This document shows, in pieces, positions 1 through 7,586 of a DNA stretch of 64,000 nucleotides. Every line of letters starts with the position of its first letter. The first letter of the stretch is position 1. Below the pieces are notes generated by a model. The model was not told the DNA's origin and made no database searches. It worked only from the letters and a program-made list of their open reading frames with translations. This DNA is from Pectobacterium parmentieri. Lineage in GTDB: Bacteria > Pseudomonadota > Gammaproteobacteria > Enterobacterales > Enterobacteriaceae. A program made the translations under genes and the position numbers. The stretch lies in NCBI RefSeq assembly GCF_001742145.1, contig NZ_CP015749.1, positions 2,294,001 to 2,358,000 of the forward strand, in the 5' to 3' direction.

Positions 1-2
1 GT

Positions 3-260
3 TTTAATGATGTGCATGAAGCGGTGGCCGAAGTTGCCGGACAGGTGCAGACCAACGCCGATAGCGTGGAGCAGCGCTTTACCCAGCTTGAGCAGCGCCA
101 GCAGCAGGACATTGCCACGCTGACGCAAAAGTTGAGCGCCAGTGAGCAGCAGTTAACCGACCTCAAAGCGACGCTGGACGGCACCGAAAGCTTGTCACAG
201 ACGCGCCGCCCGGCGGCGACAGGTGGCGACGGTGAAGCCACGCTGCTGACCAACTGCTAA
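3..260 (+). CDS. O: Capsid scaffolding protein GpO, C-terminal end (cut by window edge)
   Basis: The frame is open from the first bases of the window, so this is the tail of a longer gene rather than a small protein. In P2-like phages gpO is the internal scaffold and maturation protease that shapes the procapsid from gpN. The visible part is Gln- and Glu-rich and heptad-like (many Q, L and E from residues 10 to 60), as expected for the C-terminal coiled-coil scaffold domain; the protease domain lies outside the window. The next gene is the capsid protein gpN, which matches P2 order. Confidence 0.85.
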   Translation, partial: FNDVHEAVAEVAGQVQTNADSVEQRFTQLEQRQQQDIATLTQKLSASEQQLTDLKATLDGTESLSQTRRPAATGGDGEATLLTNC

Positions 261-307
261 CGGGGCGTAGCCCTCAATACCCTTATTCAGAACCAACAGG
301 AAATACC

Positions 308-1423
308 ATGCGTAAAGAGACTCGTTTTAAATTTAATGCCTACCTGACCCAGCTTGCCGCCATTAATGGTGTTGAGGTGGAAACGCTGAGTAAGAAATTC
401 AGCGTTGAACCGTCCGTCACGCAGTCGCTGATGGACGTGGTGCAGGAATCCAGCGACTTCCTGACCCGTATCAACATCGTGCCGGTTGCCGAGTTGACCG
501 GGGAAAAAATCGGCCTCGGCGTATCCGGGTCGGTTGCCAGTACCACGGATACCTCAAACGGCGACGAGCGTGAAACCGCTGACTTGCTGAGTCTGGAGGC
601 GCGCCAGTACAAGTGCGAACAAATGAACTTTGATTTCCATATCCGTTACAACACCCTCGACCTGTGGGCGCGTTTTCAGGACTTCCAGTTGCGTTTACGT
701 AACGCCATCGCCAAACGTCAATCGCTGGATTACATCATGGCAGGCTGGCACGGCGTGAAGCGTGCGGCGACCTCTGACCGCGCTAAATATCCGCTATTGC
801 AGGATGTGGCGGTAGGTTGGTTACAGAAATACCGCAACGAATCCGCCAAACGCGTGATGAGCAAAGTCGTAGGTGAAGACGGCGCGGTGATTTCCGAGAA
901 AATCCGCGTCGGTGAGAACGGCGATTATGTCAGCCTTGACGCATTGGTGATGGATGCGACCAACATCATGATTGACGAATGGCATCAGGAAGACCCTGAC
1001 TTGGTGGTGATTTGCGGTCGCCAGTTGCTGTCTGACAAATATTTCCCACTGGTCAACAAGCAGCAGGAAAACAGCGAAATACTGGCCGCTGACGTCATCA
1101 TCAGCCAGAAGCGTATCGGCAATTTACCTGCCGTGCGCGTGCCATACTTCCCGGCCAATGCCCTGATGATCACCCGTCTGGATAACCTGTCTATCTACTA
1201 CATGGACGACAGCCACCGCCGCCACATTGAAGAGGTTGCTAAGCGTGACCGTATCGAAAACTACGAATCCATCAAACAGGATTATGTCGTGGAAGATTAC
1301 GGCTGTGGCTGCGTGATCGAAAACATCCAGCTCGGTAAGTTCCCGAAACCACCTGAAGCGGAAAAAGCCGCAGAGCCTGCCGCGTCAGGTACTGAAACCT
1401 CAACCGACAACACCGGAGTCTAA
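308..1423 (+). CDS. N: Major capsid protein GpN (P2 family)
   Basis: This 371-residue protein is the main shell subunit of the P2-type icosahedral head; in P2 the N-terminus is trimmed by gpO during maturation. The opening (M-R-K-E-T-R, then a Tyr-Leu-Thr-Gln-Leu-Ala stretch and an N-I-V-P-V motif near residue 60) is typical of P2 gpN. The C-terminus is a low-complexity Pro/Ala/Glu/Thr tail from about residue 345, longer than in P2 (357 residues) and probably flexible. An AACAGGAAATACC leader gives a good ribosome site before the ATG. The gene sits between scaffold and terminase genes in the usual late operon. Confidence 0.95.
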   Translation: MRKETRFKFNAYLTQLAAINGVEVETLSKKFSVEPSVTQSLMDVVQESSDFLTRINIVPVAELTGEKIGLGVSGSVASTTDTSNGDERETADLLSLEARQYKCEQMNFDFHIRYNTLDLWARFQDFQLRLRNAIAKRQSLDYIMAGWHGVKRAATSDRAKYPLLQDVAVGWLQKYRNESAKRVMSKVVGEDGAVISEKIRVGENGDYVSLDALVMDATNIMIDEWHQEDPDLVVICGRQLLSDKYFPLVNKQQENSEILAADVIISQKRIGNLPAVRVPYFPANALMITRLDNLSIYYMDDSHRRHIEEVAKRDRIENYESIKQDYVVEDYGCGCVIENIQLGKFPKPPEAEKAAEPAASGTETSTDNTGV

Positions 1424-1426
1424 ACC

Positions 1427-2086
1427 ATGTTAAGCCCCGCCCAGCGTCACATGATGCGGGTGTCGGCTGCTGAGGCGTCGCAACGGGAGAATGATCCGCT
1501 GCGACAGGCCACCGGGTACGAGCAAATGCTGTTCCGGCTTGCGGCTGACAAACGCACGTTAAAACAGGTGCGCTCCATCGAGCGTAAAGCCGAAATGAAA
1601 AGCGGGCTGTTGCCCAGCTATGCGCCGTGGGTCGCGGGTGTGCTGGCAAATGGTCGCGGCGCACAGGATGCGGTATTGATGACGGTCATGGTGTGGAAGC
1701 TCGATGCCGGGGACGTTCCCGGCGCGCTGGAGATTGCCCGTTATGCGCTCCAACACAAGCTGGTGATGCCAGAGGGCTACACCCGTCCGACGCCGTACCT
1801 GTTAGCTGAGGAAGTCGCCGACGCCGCGACCCGCGCCCATACCGCTGGGCAGGCGGTCAATATTGATCTTCTCATTGATACGCTGACGCTCACCGACGCC
1901 GAAGACATGCCCGATCAGGTGCGCGCCAAGCTACACAAAATCATCGGCCTGATCTTGCGTAGCGGCAAGCCGGAGCACGCCCTGTTTCACCTGAAACGCG
2001 CCTTTCAGCTTGATAGCCGAAGCGGTGTAAAAAAAGACATAGAGCGGCTGGAAACTGCGCTGCGCAAAGCAGCGGCCAGCCGTTAA
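1427..2086 (+). CDS. M: Terminase endonuclease subunit GpM
   Basis: This 219-residue protein corresponds to P2 gpM, the terminase subunit that cuts cos sites during packaging of DNA into heads. The family signature is visible: a basic N-terminal stretch (P-A-Q-R-H), the R-S-I-E-R-K-A segment near residue 50, a P-W-V-A-G-V motif near 67, and a helical C-terminal half with G-K-P-E-H-A-L. It starts 3 bp after the capsid gene stop, so translation is probably coupled. The ATPase partner gpP would lie upstream, outside the window. Confidence 0.93.
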   Translation: MLSPAQRHMMRVSAAEASQRENDPLRQATGYEQMLFRLAADKRTLKQVRSIERKAEMKSGLLPSYAPWVAGVLANGRGAQDAVLMTVMVWKLDAGDVPGALEIARYALQHKLVMPEGYTRPTPYLLAEEVADAATRAHTAGQAVNIDLLIDTLTLTDAEDMPDQVRAKLHKIIGLILRSGKPEHALFHLKRAFQLDSRSGVKKDIERLETALRKAAASR

Positions 2087-2177
2087 CCCAACGCGCCCCG
2101 CGCCGGGCGGCACACAGGCCGGAACGGTTATCCGTTTTCTGAGCCTGTGTCCACCGCCCACCTATTTTGAGGTTGTC

Positions 2178-2681
2178 ATGACGACAATGATTTTCCCCGC
2201 GAAAGCGGAGTTGCGCCCGGATGCGGTGGTTATCCCCGTGCCTGTGCAACAGGATGCCGTAATCAAAAACACCTTCTTCTGGCCGGACGTGGAGCCGGGA
2301 ACGCTGCGCATACTGATGCGACTGGAGAACACCGTCACGCCAGAGCGTCTGCGCCATGCGGCGTTAACCGCGATTGCCGAGGTGAACGCCGAGTTGTTCG
2401 AGTACCGAAAGGCGCAATGGGCGGCAGGGTTTACCACGCTGGCCGAGGTTCCCGCCGAGCAGCTCGACGGCCAGAGCGAAAAACATCATCACTACCTGCG
2501 TGCGGTCAGCGCCATTACCACGGCCACGTTATACGAGCGTTACCGAGGCTATGACGCCAGCGCCAAAGGCGACCGCAAGGCCGACGCGCTCGACGGCACG
2601 ATTGATGAACTCTGGCGCGATGCGCGCTGGGCTATCAGTCAGTTGCAGGATGCGCCCCGCTGCATCATCGGGCATATCTGA
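2178..2681 (+). CDS. L: Head completion protein GpL
   Basis: This 167-residue protein is close in length to P2 gpL (169). GpL caps the filled head and readies the portal vertex for tail joining. Its position after the small terminase gene and before gpX is diagnostic. The start ATG at 2178 gives the M-T-T-M-I-F-P N-terminus and follows a GAGGTTGTC ribosome site. The stop TGA overlaps the ATG of the next gene by one base, indicating coupling. No membrane segment or signal peptide is seen. Confidence 0.9.
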   Translation: MTTMIFPAKAELRPDAVVIPVPVQQDAVIKNTFFWPDVEPGTLRILMRLENTVTPERLRHAALTAIAEVNAELFEYRKAQWAAGFTTLAEVPAEQLDGQSEKHHHYLRAVSAITTATLYERYRGYDASAKGDRKADALDGTIDELWRDARWAISQLQDAPRCIIGHI

Positions 2682-2884
2682 TGAACGTTATCGCACAGCA
2701 GGGTGACACGCTGGACGCCCTGTGTTATCGCCACTACGGACGCACACAGGGCGCGGTTGAGTCAGTGTTAGGCGCTAATCCGGGGTTGGCTGAATTCGGG
2801 GCGATGTTGCCCCACGGCACCCCGGTAACGCTGCCAGATATTGCTGCCGCCTCTGTCGCAGAAACGGTGAGTTTATGGGATTGA
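2681..2884 (+). CDS. X: Tail protein GpX (LysM-like)
   Basis: This 67-residue protein has the same length as P2 gpX, an essential tail protein with a LysM-like fold. The LysM signature is clear: G-D-T-L-D-A-L-C near residues 8-15, then a Tyr-Gly segment, Asn-Pro-Gly-Leu near 35, and an L-P-H-G-T-P-V-T-L-P-D ending. It overlaps the stop of gpL by one base and is followed by the lysis cassette. Confidence 0.92.
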   Translation: MNVIAQQGDTLDALCYRHYGRTQGAVESVLGANPGLAEFGAMLPHGTPVTLPDIAAASVAETVSLWD

Positions 2885-2886
2885 AT

Positions 2887-3096
2887 ATGGAAAGAATCAC
2901 GTCATTTATCGCGTACTGGATAAGCGTGGCGCTGGCCTTTTTCGGGGCGATGACGCCGCAGGATTTCGCGGCCTATTTCGGGGCGCTGGGGGTGGTTTTC
3001 ACCGTCGGTGTTAACTGGTACTACCGCCGCAAGAGCTACCAGCTATTGAAAACTATCGACAGTCCCCGCGAGGTTATCCATGAAATCACTCGTTAA
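2887..3096 (+). CDS. Phage holin (small membrane protein)
   Basis: This protein of about 69 residues has two hydrophobic segments (about residues 7-25 and 28-45) and a basic tail with Tyr-Tyr-Arg-Arg-Lys, the layout of class II holins such as NucE of Serratia. Holins make inner-membrane lesions that time lysis. An ATG at 2875 is also in frame, but the GGGA motif at 2877-2880 fits the ATG at 2887 better. The gene overlaps the endolysin gene by 17 bp. P2 itself uses gene Y here; this holin looks like a non-P2 replacement. Confidence 0.8.
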   Translation: MERITSFIAYWISVALAFFGAMTPQDFAAYFGALGVVFTVGVNWYYRRKSYQLLKTIDSPREVIHEITR

Positions 3097-3589
3097 ACGC
3101 TGCGTTATTGCCACGGTATTAGCACTGGCCGCGTTAGTGCCGGATTTTTCCTTGCTGAAAACGTCACCGCAGGGGCTGGCGCTGATTGCTGACCTTGAGG
3201 GATGCCGATTAAGTCCGTACCAGTGCAGCGCGAACGTGTGGACAAACGGGATCGGACACACCGCAGGCGTGGTGCCGGGGAAAACCATCACCGAGCGTGA
3301 AGCGGCGGTCAATCTGGTGGCCGATGTGTTACGGGTAGAAAAGGCGCTGGCGCGTTGTGTGGCCGTGAATATGCCGCAGGCCGTCTATGACGCCATCGTG
3401 AGCTTTGCGTTTAATGTCGGTGTCGGTGCGGCGTGCCGCTCTACACTGGCGTTTTTTATCAACAAAGGCCAGTGGCGCAACGCCTGTGATCAGCTCTTGC
3501 GCTGGGTGTATGTCAACGGCGAGGTATCACGCGGTATTGAAACCCGTCGCCAGCGTGAACGTGCCGTCTGTCTTAAGGGGGCAACATGA
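3080..3589 (+). CDS. SAR endolysin, lysozyme family GH24
   Basis: This 169-residue muralytic enzyme cuts the glycan backbone of peptidoglycan at lysis. Residues 9-21 form a weak, Ala-rich hydrophobic segment typical of signal-anchor-release endolysins. The catalytic triad follows the GH24 spacing E-x8-(D/C)-x5-T: Glu40, Cys49 and Thr55, with Cys in place of the usual Asp. The Gly-Ile-Gly-His motif follows. Extra Cys residues at 8 and 42 could serve disulphide control, as described for P1 Lyz. It resembles Serratia NucD more than P2 gpK. It is translated within the holin-endolysin-spanin cassette. Confidence 0.88.
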   Translation: MKSLVKRCVIATVLALAALVPDFSLLKTSPQGLALIADLEGCRLSPYQCSANVWTNGIGHTAGVVPGKTITEREAAVNLVADVLRVEKALARCVAVNMPQAVYDAIVSFAFNVGVGAACRSTLAFFINKGQWRNACDQLLRWVYVNGEVSRGIETRRQRERAVCLKGAT

Positions 3590-4029
3590 GCACATTGACC
3601 CGCGTAATCCTTGTTGTTGCTGCGCTGTTTATCGTGCTGCTGTTCGTGACTAAGCGGCAACTGTCTGACGCGAAAAAATTGATTAACGAACAGAGCGAAA
3701 CGCTGGTTAAGCAGTCGCTTGAACTGCTGGTCAGGGATGGAGTGATCGACGCGTTGCAGTCCAGCGCGATACGCAACGAACAGGCACAGGCGGAACTCCG
3801 CAAGAAACTGTCACAGGCCGGGCAACTGGCCGCGTCCCGCGATAAAAAAATCACGAGGTTACTCAATGAGAATGCCGATCTGCGCCGCTGGTACGGCACT
3901 GCTTTGCCTGACGATATTAAGCGGCTGCACCGCCGCCCCACCTTTGGCAACCCCGACGCTTATTTACGTTGGCTGTCCGAAAGTGGAGAGCTGCCCGATA
4001 CCGGGCAGCAGCCCGGAAACCAACGGTGA
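3586..4029 (+). CDS. lysB: Inner-membrane spanin subunit (LysB/Rz-like)
   Basis: This 147-residue protein has an N-terminal hydrophobic anchor (residues 7-22) followed by a long Lys/Glu/Gln-rich coiled-coil region (about 25-100), the architecture of an i-spanin. With the outer-membrane partner LysC it bridges the periplasm and fuses the membranes in the last step of lysis. P2 LysB holds the same place. The start overlaps the endolysin stop by 4 bp. The partner gene is nested within its 3' half in another frame. Confidence 0.88.
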   Translation: MSTLTRVILVVAALFIVLLFVTKRQLSDAKKLINEQSETLVKQSLELLVRDGVIDALQSSAIRNEQAQAELRKKLSQAGQLAASRDKKITRLLNENADLRRWYGTALPDDIKRLHRRPTFGNPDAYLRWLSESGELPDTGQQPGNQR

Positions 4030-4156
4030 TTTAAGCGCGGATAACCGCCAATTGGAAAACGCACTGGTGAGCTGTGCGCTACAGGTCGAAACCACCAAAC
4101 ACTGTCAGGAACAACACGATGCTGAAACCCAACAGCCTGCGCAGCGCCTTAAATGA
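3866..4156 (+). CDS. lysC: Outer-membrane spanin lipoprotein (LysC/Rz1-like), nested in lysB
   Basis: A second reading frame inside lysB encodes a 96-residue protein with a lipoprotein signal: hydrophobic residues 6-18 and lipobox Leu-Ser-Gly-Cys with the lipidated Cys21. A Pro-rich stretch follows (A-A-P-P-L-A-T-P-T), as in Rz1 proteins. Nested Rz/Rz1 pairs are established for P2 and lambda. The frame runs past the lysB stop and overlaps the start of gene R. Residue 22 is Thr, so sorting to the outer membrane is expected. Confidence 0.85.
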   Translation: MRMPICAAGTALLCLTILSGCTAAPPLATPTLIYVGCPKVESCPIPGSSPETNGDLSADNRQLENALVSCALQVETTKHCQEQHDAETQQPAQRLK

Positions 4157-4574
4157 CGCGGTGCCGGTACTGAAAAATAACCCGGACATGCTGCATGTCT
4201 TTATCGACAGTGGCGCGGTGGTGTCCACGCTGGCCGCGTCGCTGTCGTTTGAGAATCAGTACACGCTGAATCTGGTTATCACGGATTTTACTGACGATAT
4301 CGACTGGCTATTAGTGCCGATTCAGGTGTGGTTACGAGAGAATCAGCCGGATATCACTCATGACAGCCAGGGCTTTACTTACCTCGCTGACATTAACGAT
4401 AACGGTAGCTGTGATATCAGCATCAGCCTGAAACTCACCGAGCGGGTGATCGTCAAAGAGGTTGATAAAGCACTGCACGTTACCCACGCGCCAGAGCCGC
4501 CGTTACCTGTTCCCGTCGAGCGTCCCGTATCGCTGTACCTCAGCGGCGAGTTAGTGAGCCAGTGGCATGAATGA
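4119..4574 (+). CDS. R: Tail completion protein GpR
   Basis: This 151-residue protein matches P2 gpR, needed with gpS to finish the tail for joining to the head. The start is placed at 4119 (M-L-K-P-N), preceded by CAGGAAC; a longer frame upstream would only read through lysC. The sequence shows the family features L-R-x-A-L in the first 12 residues and the W-L-L-V-P-I-Q-V-W-L segment near residue 65. The end overlaps gene S by 8 bp. Confidence 0.88.
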   Translation: MLKPNSLRSALNDAVPVLKNNPDMLHVFIDSGAVVSTLAASLSFENQYTLNLVITDFTDDIDWLLVPIQVWLRENQPDITHDSQGFTYLADINDNGSCDISISLKLTERVIVKEVDKALHVTHAPEPPLPVPVERPVSLYLSGELVSQWHE

Positions 4575-5016
4575 GCTGAAACCGTTTGACGATAAGCTGG
4601 CCGCGCTGATCGCCAGCCTGTCAGCATCTGGCCGTCGAAAGCTGGCCGGAACGGTGGCAAAAGCCCTGCGCGGTAGCCAGCAGCAGCACATTAAAGCGCA
4701 GACCGCCCCGGACGGCACGGCTTATTCCCCCCGTAAAGCTCAGCCGATTAAAAGTAAAAAAGGCCGGGTTAAGCGCCAGATGTTCCAGAAGCTGCGCACA
4801 GCCAAATACCTGAAAGCCAAAGGCACGGCCGATGCAGCCAGCGTGGAATTTATCGGACGGGTGCAGCGCATGGCGCGGGTACATCACTACGGTTTACGCG
4901 ATCGGCCTAGTCGTAATGGTGACGATGTGCAATACGAGGCAAGGCCGCTGCTAGGGTTTAGCGATCGGGAGATAAAAGAGGTTGAAGGATTGGTGATAAA
5001 GCATCTGAGTCAATGA
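4567..5016 (+). CDS. S: Tail completion protein GpS
   Basis: This 149-residue, strongly basic protein matches P2 gpS, which acts with gpR in tail completion (phage virion morphogenesis family). Family hallmarks are an R-K-L-A-G segment near residue 25, a Q-x-x-H-I-K-A-Q-T-A-P-D-G-T stretch near 45, and the R-P-L-L-G-F-S-D ending near 130. In P2 the next tail gene is V, but here about 2.5 kb of extra genes intervene. A perfect hairpin follows the stop. Confidence 0.9.
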   Translation: MNELKPFDDKLAALIASLSASGRRKLAGTVAKALRGSQQQHIKAQTAPDGTAYSPRKAQPIKSKKGRVKRQMFQKLRTAKYLKAKGTADAASVEFIGRVQRMARVHHYGLRDRPSRNGDDVQYEARPLLGFSDREIKEVEGLVIKHLSQ

Positions 5017-5020
5017 ATGA

Positions 5021-5040
5021 AGCCCCGCGAATGCGGGGCT
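5021..5040. terminator. Hairpin between gpS and the antitoxin gene
   Basis: A perfect 8-bp stem (agccccgc/gcggggct) with a GAAT loop lies between two convergent genes, S on the plus strand and the antitoxin gene on the minus strand. It lacks a strong T-run on either side, so it may work as a weak bidirectional terminator. Confidence 0.55.
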
Positions 5041-5044
5041 AGGA

Positions 5045-5386
5045 TTATGCGACGTCTTTCACATTTTCATCGCGCTGCGCCAGAAAATTTTCCAGCGTGG
5101 TGATCCGGCTAATTTCTTCCTGAGTGCGCGCGTCATTTTCCACTTCCCATACGTCAACACTATTTTGCAGGTTAAGCCAGAAATCAACTGATGTATCAAA
5201 CGCTTTCGCCAACCGGAAAGCCATATCAACCGTTAGCTTACGGTTGTTGTTGACCAATGCGCTGATCGTATTGCGGTGGACGTTCAGCATTTCCGCCAGG
5301 TCATTAATCTTCAACCCCGTCGGTTCAAGATATTCATACAACAGAACATCGCCTACGGATGTCGGCTTGCGTTGTGCCTGTGCCAT
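5045..5386 (-). CDS. higA: HigA-type antitoxin, XRE helix-turn-helix
   Basis: This 113-residue protein belongs to the HigA/VapI group of antitoxins: a short N-terminal strand, then a helix-turn-helix (about residues 27-50, L-K-I-N-D-L-A through N-N-R-K-L-T), then a dimer region containing the V-D-F-W-L-N-L-Q motif. It neutralises the upstream toxin and represses the operon. The gene lies 11 bp downstream of the toxin gene, the toxin-first order typical of HigBA. The pair sits between tail genes S and V as a lysogenic-conversion insert. Confidence 0.9.
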   Translation of the reverse strand: MAQAQRKPTSVGDVLLYEYLEPTGLKINDLAEMLNVHRNTISALVNNNRKLTVDMAFRLAKAFDTSVDFWLNLQNSVDVWEVENDARTQEEISRITTLENFLAQRDENVKDVA

Positions 5387-5397
5387 AGATACCTCTC

Positions 5398-5712
5398 TTA
5401 CTTATGATTTTTGTAACCGTGGTCATCCAGATAAACATCAATCGCTTTACCATCAACCCATTTAAAAATCAGGCGATATTGGATATTCACTCTGATGGAT
5501 GAGTATTCCCCCAATGGTGGGTTGAGATTCTCGTATCGGTTCCCCGGTGGCGATCTCAGATCTTTTGCCGATACCGCCGCGTTGATGATATCCAGCTTGC
5601 GGGACAAGGATGTAACCACATCGGCAGGTATCTTTTTATGCGACTTACCATACATAAAAAAATCTTCCAGCCACTTATCCCGAAAGCTATGAATGCTGCG
5701 CATTTTTTGCAT
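5398..5712 (-). CDS. higB: HigB-type toxin, RelE/ParE fold
   Basis: This protein of about 104 residues belongs to the plasmid-maintenance killer family, which cleaves mRNA on the ribosome. Visible features are the F-R-D-K-W-L-E-D-F-F start, the central L-R-S-P-P-G-N-R-Y-E-N-L segment with a conserved Asn, and the R-L-I-F-K-W ... D-V-Y-L-D-D-H-Y/H ending. A second ATG three codons in (5703) would remove the first three residues. It is the first gene of a leftward operon with higA, and upstream palindromes look like an operator. Within a prophage it may stabilise the element or act in abortive infection. Confidence 0.88.
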   Translation of the reverse strand: MQKMRSIHSFRDKWLEDFFMYGKSHKKIPADVVTSLSRKLDIINAAVSAKDLRSPPGNRYENLNPPLGEYSSIRVNIQYRLIFKWVDGKAIDVYLDDHGYKNHK

Positions 5713-5747
5713 TCGTCGCTCCCTCGTTTACTGTGCATATGATTGTA

Positions 5748-5776
5748 ATGCACTCATGCACTGTGCGCAAGTGCAT
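5748..5776. promoter_or_regulatory. Inverted-repeat operator candidate upstream of higBA
   Basis: The arms ATGCACT (5748-5754) and AGTGCAT (5770-5776) form an inverted repeat, with another ATGCACT inside the spacer. It lies about 35-65 bp upstream of the toxin start, where HigA-type antitoxins bind. Function is inferred from position. Confidence 0.5.
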
Positions 5777-5830
5777 AAACAAAACGGTTGATTTTACCTG
5801 ACAGTTTCCGCTATGGTTTGCTCTACGAGG

Positions 5831-6036
5831 CCTAGAAACCTCTTTTCACGCGGTCAGAACCAACCCCGTTAGTGTTGGATTTTTTATGCCTGTCATTCAA
5901 TGGACGCATTGCGCGGCCACACCCCGATCAATGTCGGGAGGGCGACGAATACAACACCCGCAAGGGGAATAAGTTCGCGGTTTCGTGAAGCCGTTTCTAG
6001 CCTCCCGACACCACCTATGGTGGTTTTCCCTAGAAA
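5831..6036 (+). ncRNA. C4-like structured leader RNA upstream of the ORF6N gene
   Basis: The leader can form several helices. GTCGGGAGG (5933-5941) pairs perfectly with CCTCCCGAC (6001-6009). CCCGA (5923-5927) can instead pair with TCGGG (5934-5938), so the two structures compete. TTTCTAG (5994-6000) is complementary to CTAGAAA both upstream (5832-5838) and downstream (6030-6036). A hairpin CCAAC/GTTGG followed by a T-run (5860-5886) looks like a terminator. P1 c4 and P4 CI RNAs work by this kind of alternative pairing to control antirepressor genes. The identification is by structure and position, not by a covariance search. Confidence 0.5.
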
Positions 6037-6055
6037 GAAATATCACGAGGTCATT

Positions 6056-6685
6056 ATGACTACCCAACTATCTGTCGAAAGCCTTTCCGTTGTCACTTAC
6101 AACAATATACCCGTTGTTACTACCGAGCTGCTGGCACAACTTTATGGCACCACAGCACACTCCATCACAAAAAATCATCGTAGTAACGTATCCCGTTTTA
6201 TATGCGGCAAGCATTACTACAAAATCACAGGGAAAGAGCTTGTAGATTTGCGAGTCACTTATAGTAACTTACAAATTTCCGCCAAAACCCGTAGCCTCAT
6301 CCTCTGGACAGAACGCGGCTCAGCCCGTCACGCTAAGATACTGGAAACCGATCAGGCATGGGATGTGTTCGAGTGGCTGGAAGAAAGCTACTTCAATCCG
6401 CAGGCAAAAGCCATTCAGCCACTACCGCAAAAGCCTGTTCACCCTTGCGAACTGGAGTTTTATATTCCTGAGACGCCGCTGATCTTCAACCATATCCAAA
6501 CCTCGCAACTGAATGCGTTATTCAAATCGGTAGAATATCTGACCATGGATTTTTGGCCGCACATGCAGGCACTATTTCCAACACTGGATTGCAAACACGG
6601 GTCAGCAGTTAATACCGTGAATCTGTTGATGCGATTATTGAAGGATAAGCGTGCAGAGGCAGATGAGTTGAGTAAGCAGGACTAA
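6056..6685 (+). CDS. ORF6N-domain protein, possible antirepressor
   Basis: This 209-residue protein starts at the ATG at 6056, preceded by an ACGAGG ribosome site; the longer frame upstream runs through the structured leader. Residues 10-100 resemble the ORF6N domain found in phage antirepressors and KilA-N relatives (Y-N-N-I-P-V-V-T-T-E-L-L-A-Q-L-Y, then N-H-x-S-N, then L-W-T-E-R-G-S-A-R-H). The C-terminal half has no recognised domain. In related phages such genes modulate the repressor or host functions and are silenced by antisense leader RNA. It belongs to the S-V cassette and is followed by a strong hairpin. Confidence 0.75.
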   Translation: MTTQLSVESLSVVTYNNIPVVTTELLAQLYGTTAHSITKNHRSNVSRFICGKHYYKITGKELVDLRVTYSNLQISAKTRSLILWTERGSARHAKILETDQAWDVFEWLEESYFNPQAKAIQPLPQKPVHPCELEFYIPETPLIFNHIQTSQLNALFKSVEYLTMDFWPHMQALFPTLDCKHGSAVNTVNLLMRLLKDKRAEADELSKQD

Positions 6686-6689
6686 GTTA

Positions 6690-6718
6690 GATAGCCGCCC
6701 CGCTGGATGGCGGGGCTA
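6690..6718. terminator. Terminator between convergent genes
   Basis: GCCCCGC and GCGGGGC form a stable stem just after the ORF6N gene and just before the end of the opposite-strand membrane gene. It probably stops transcription from both sides. Confidence 0.6.
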
Positions 6719-6730
6719 CAATTAATAAAT

Positions 6731-7480
6731 TCATCTGTTTTTTAAATTACATATAACCTTATTTATCTTTATGAAATTCATATAGCCAACAAACATAATC
6801 CCTCCAAAAGAGCCAAAGAAAGCAACAAGCGTAAGATATATAGTTGAAGATGTTCTTTCGTTATCTATCGCTTTTTCTAGCTCTTTTTTCATCTCACCTT
6901 CGTTTGTTGTTAAATACTCACATGAAAGTTTTAAAATCTCCTTTCTTTCGCCATTCCCGTCACAATCCTTTTTGTTAAAATATTTCTTTTCTATTGGATC
7001 GTAAATATTTTCATGAGAAATTAAAACAACATCATCACGATAGTTATAAGTTGCGTAACCAAATTTCATTGGTGGTGAAAAATACATTAATGAAAGAGCA
7101 CATGCTAAGCAAAAAACGAATAGACCACTCATTGCAATAACGCTCATTCTGTCTTGTCGGTTGACACCTACCGCTCCAAAAAAACCACTAAACCTAAAAT
7201 CAGTCCTTTTAATTTCTCCTGTCTTCAGTGCTTCACATACCAACTCAGCATCTTTAGTTGTTTTTACATTAACCCCATTAAACAGTCTGAAAAGTTGCGC
7301 ATTAAAAAAGTCGTCTTCATACGATTTAATTTTATTATCAGAATAATCCAACCTTACCGCTTTCAGTAGTAATTTTATGAAAAAAGACACCCCCCCAACT
7401 CTTACCATGCATAAAACCAAGGTGACAAATAAAAGCGAATTCTTATAAAAATCGACTGAATCAGAGAAAACATCAAACAT
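6731..7480 (-). CDS. Membrane protein of unknown function in the S-V cassette
   Basis: This 249-residue protein starts at the ATG at 7480; the longer frame only reads back through gene V. It is not a recognised family. Hydrophobic segments occur near residues 14-35, 118-138 and 215-237, with a Lys/Glu-rich soluble part in between that includes a Cys pair (D-C-D ... S-C-E-Y). The base composition is strikingly AT-rich against the GC-rich late operon, and it is transcribed against it, both marks of recent gain. P2-like phages carry superinfection-exclusion and other conversion genes in such insertion spots, so a role in excluding other phages is possible but not shown. Confidence 0.65.
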   Translation of the reverse strand: MFDVFSDSVDFYKNSLLFVTLVLCMVRVGGVSFFIKLLLKAVRLDYSDNKIKSYEDDFFNAQLFRLFNGVNVKTTKDAELVCEALKTGEIKRTDFRFSGFFGAVGVNRQDRMSVIAMSGLFVFCLACALSLMYFSPPMKFGYATYNYRDDVVLISHENIYDPIEKKYFNKKDCDGNGERKEILKLSCEYLTTNEGEMKKELEKAIDNERTSSTIYLTLVAFFGSFGGIMFVGYMNFIKINKVICNLKNR

Positions 7481-7586
7481 GGTGCCCCCAATAAAAAGGA
7501 GATTAAAAATTCTAACAATGTTGTGTGATTGACTATTAAACGTCAATTTATTGTCGAATTTAATTCGTGGCGGCAACATTTCCCCC

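Noticed and set aside
1272..1664. 130-residue minus-strand frame across the gpN-gpM junction
   Set aside because: It is antisense to two certain phage genes, has shadow-like Arg/Pro composition and no ribosome site.
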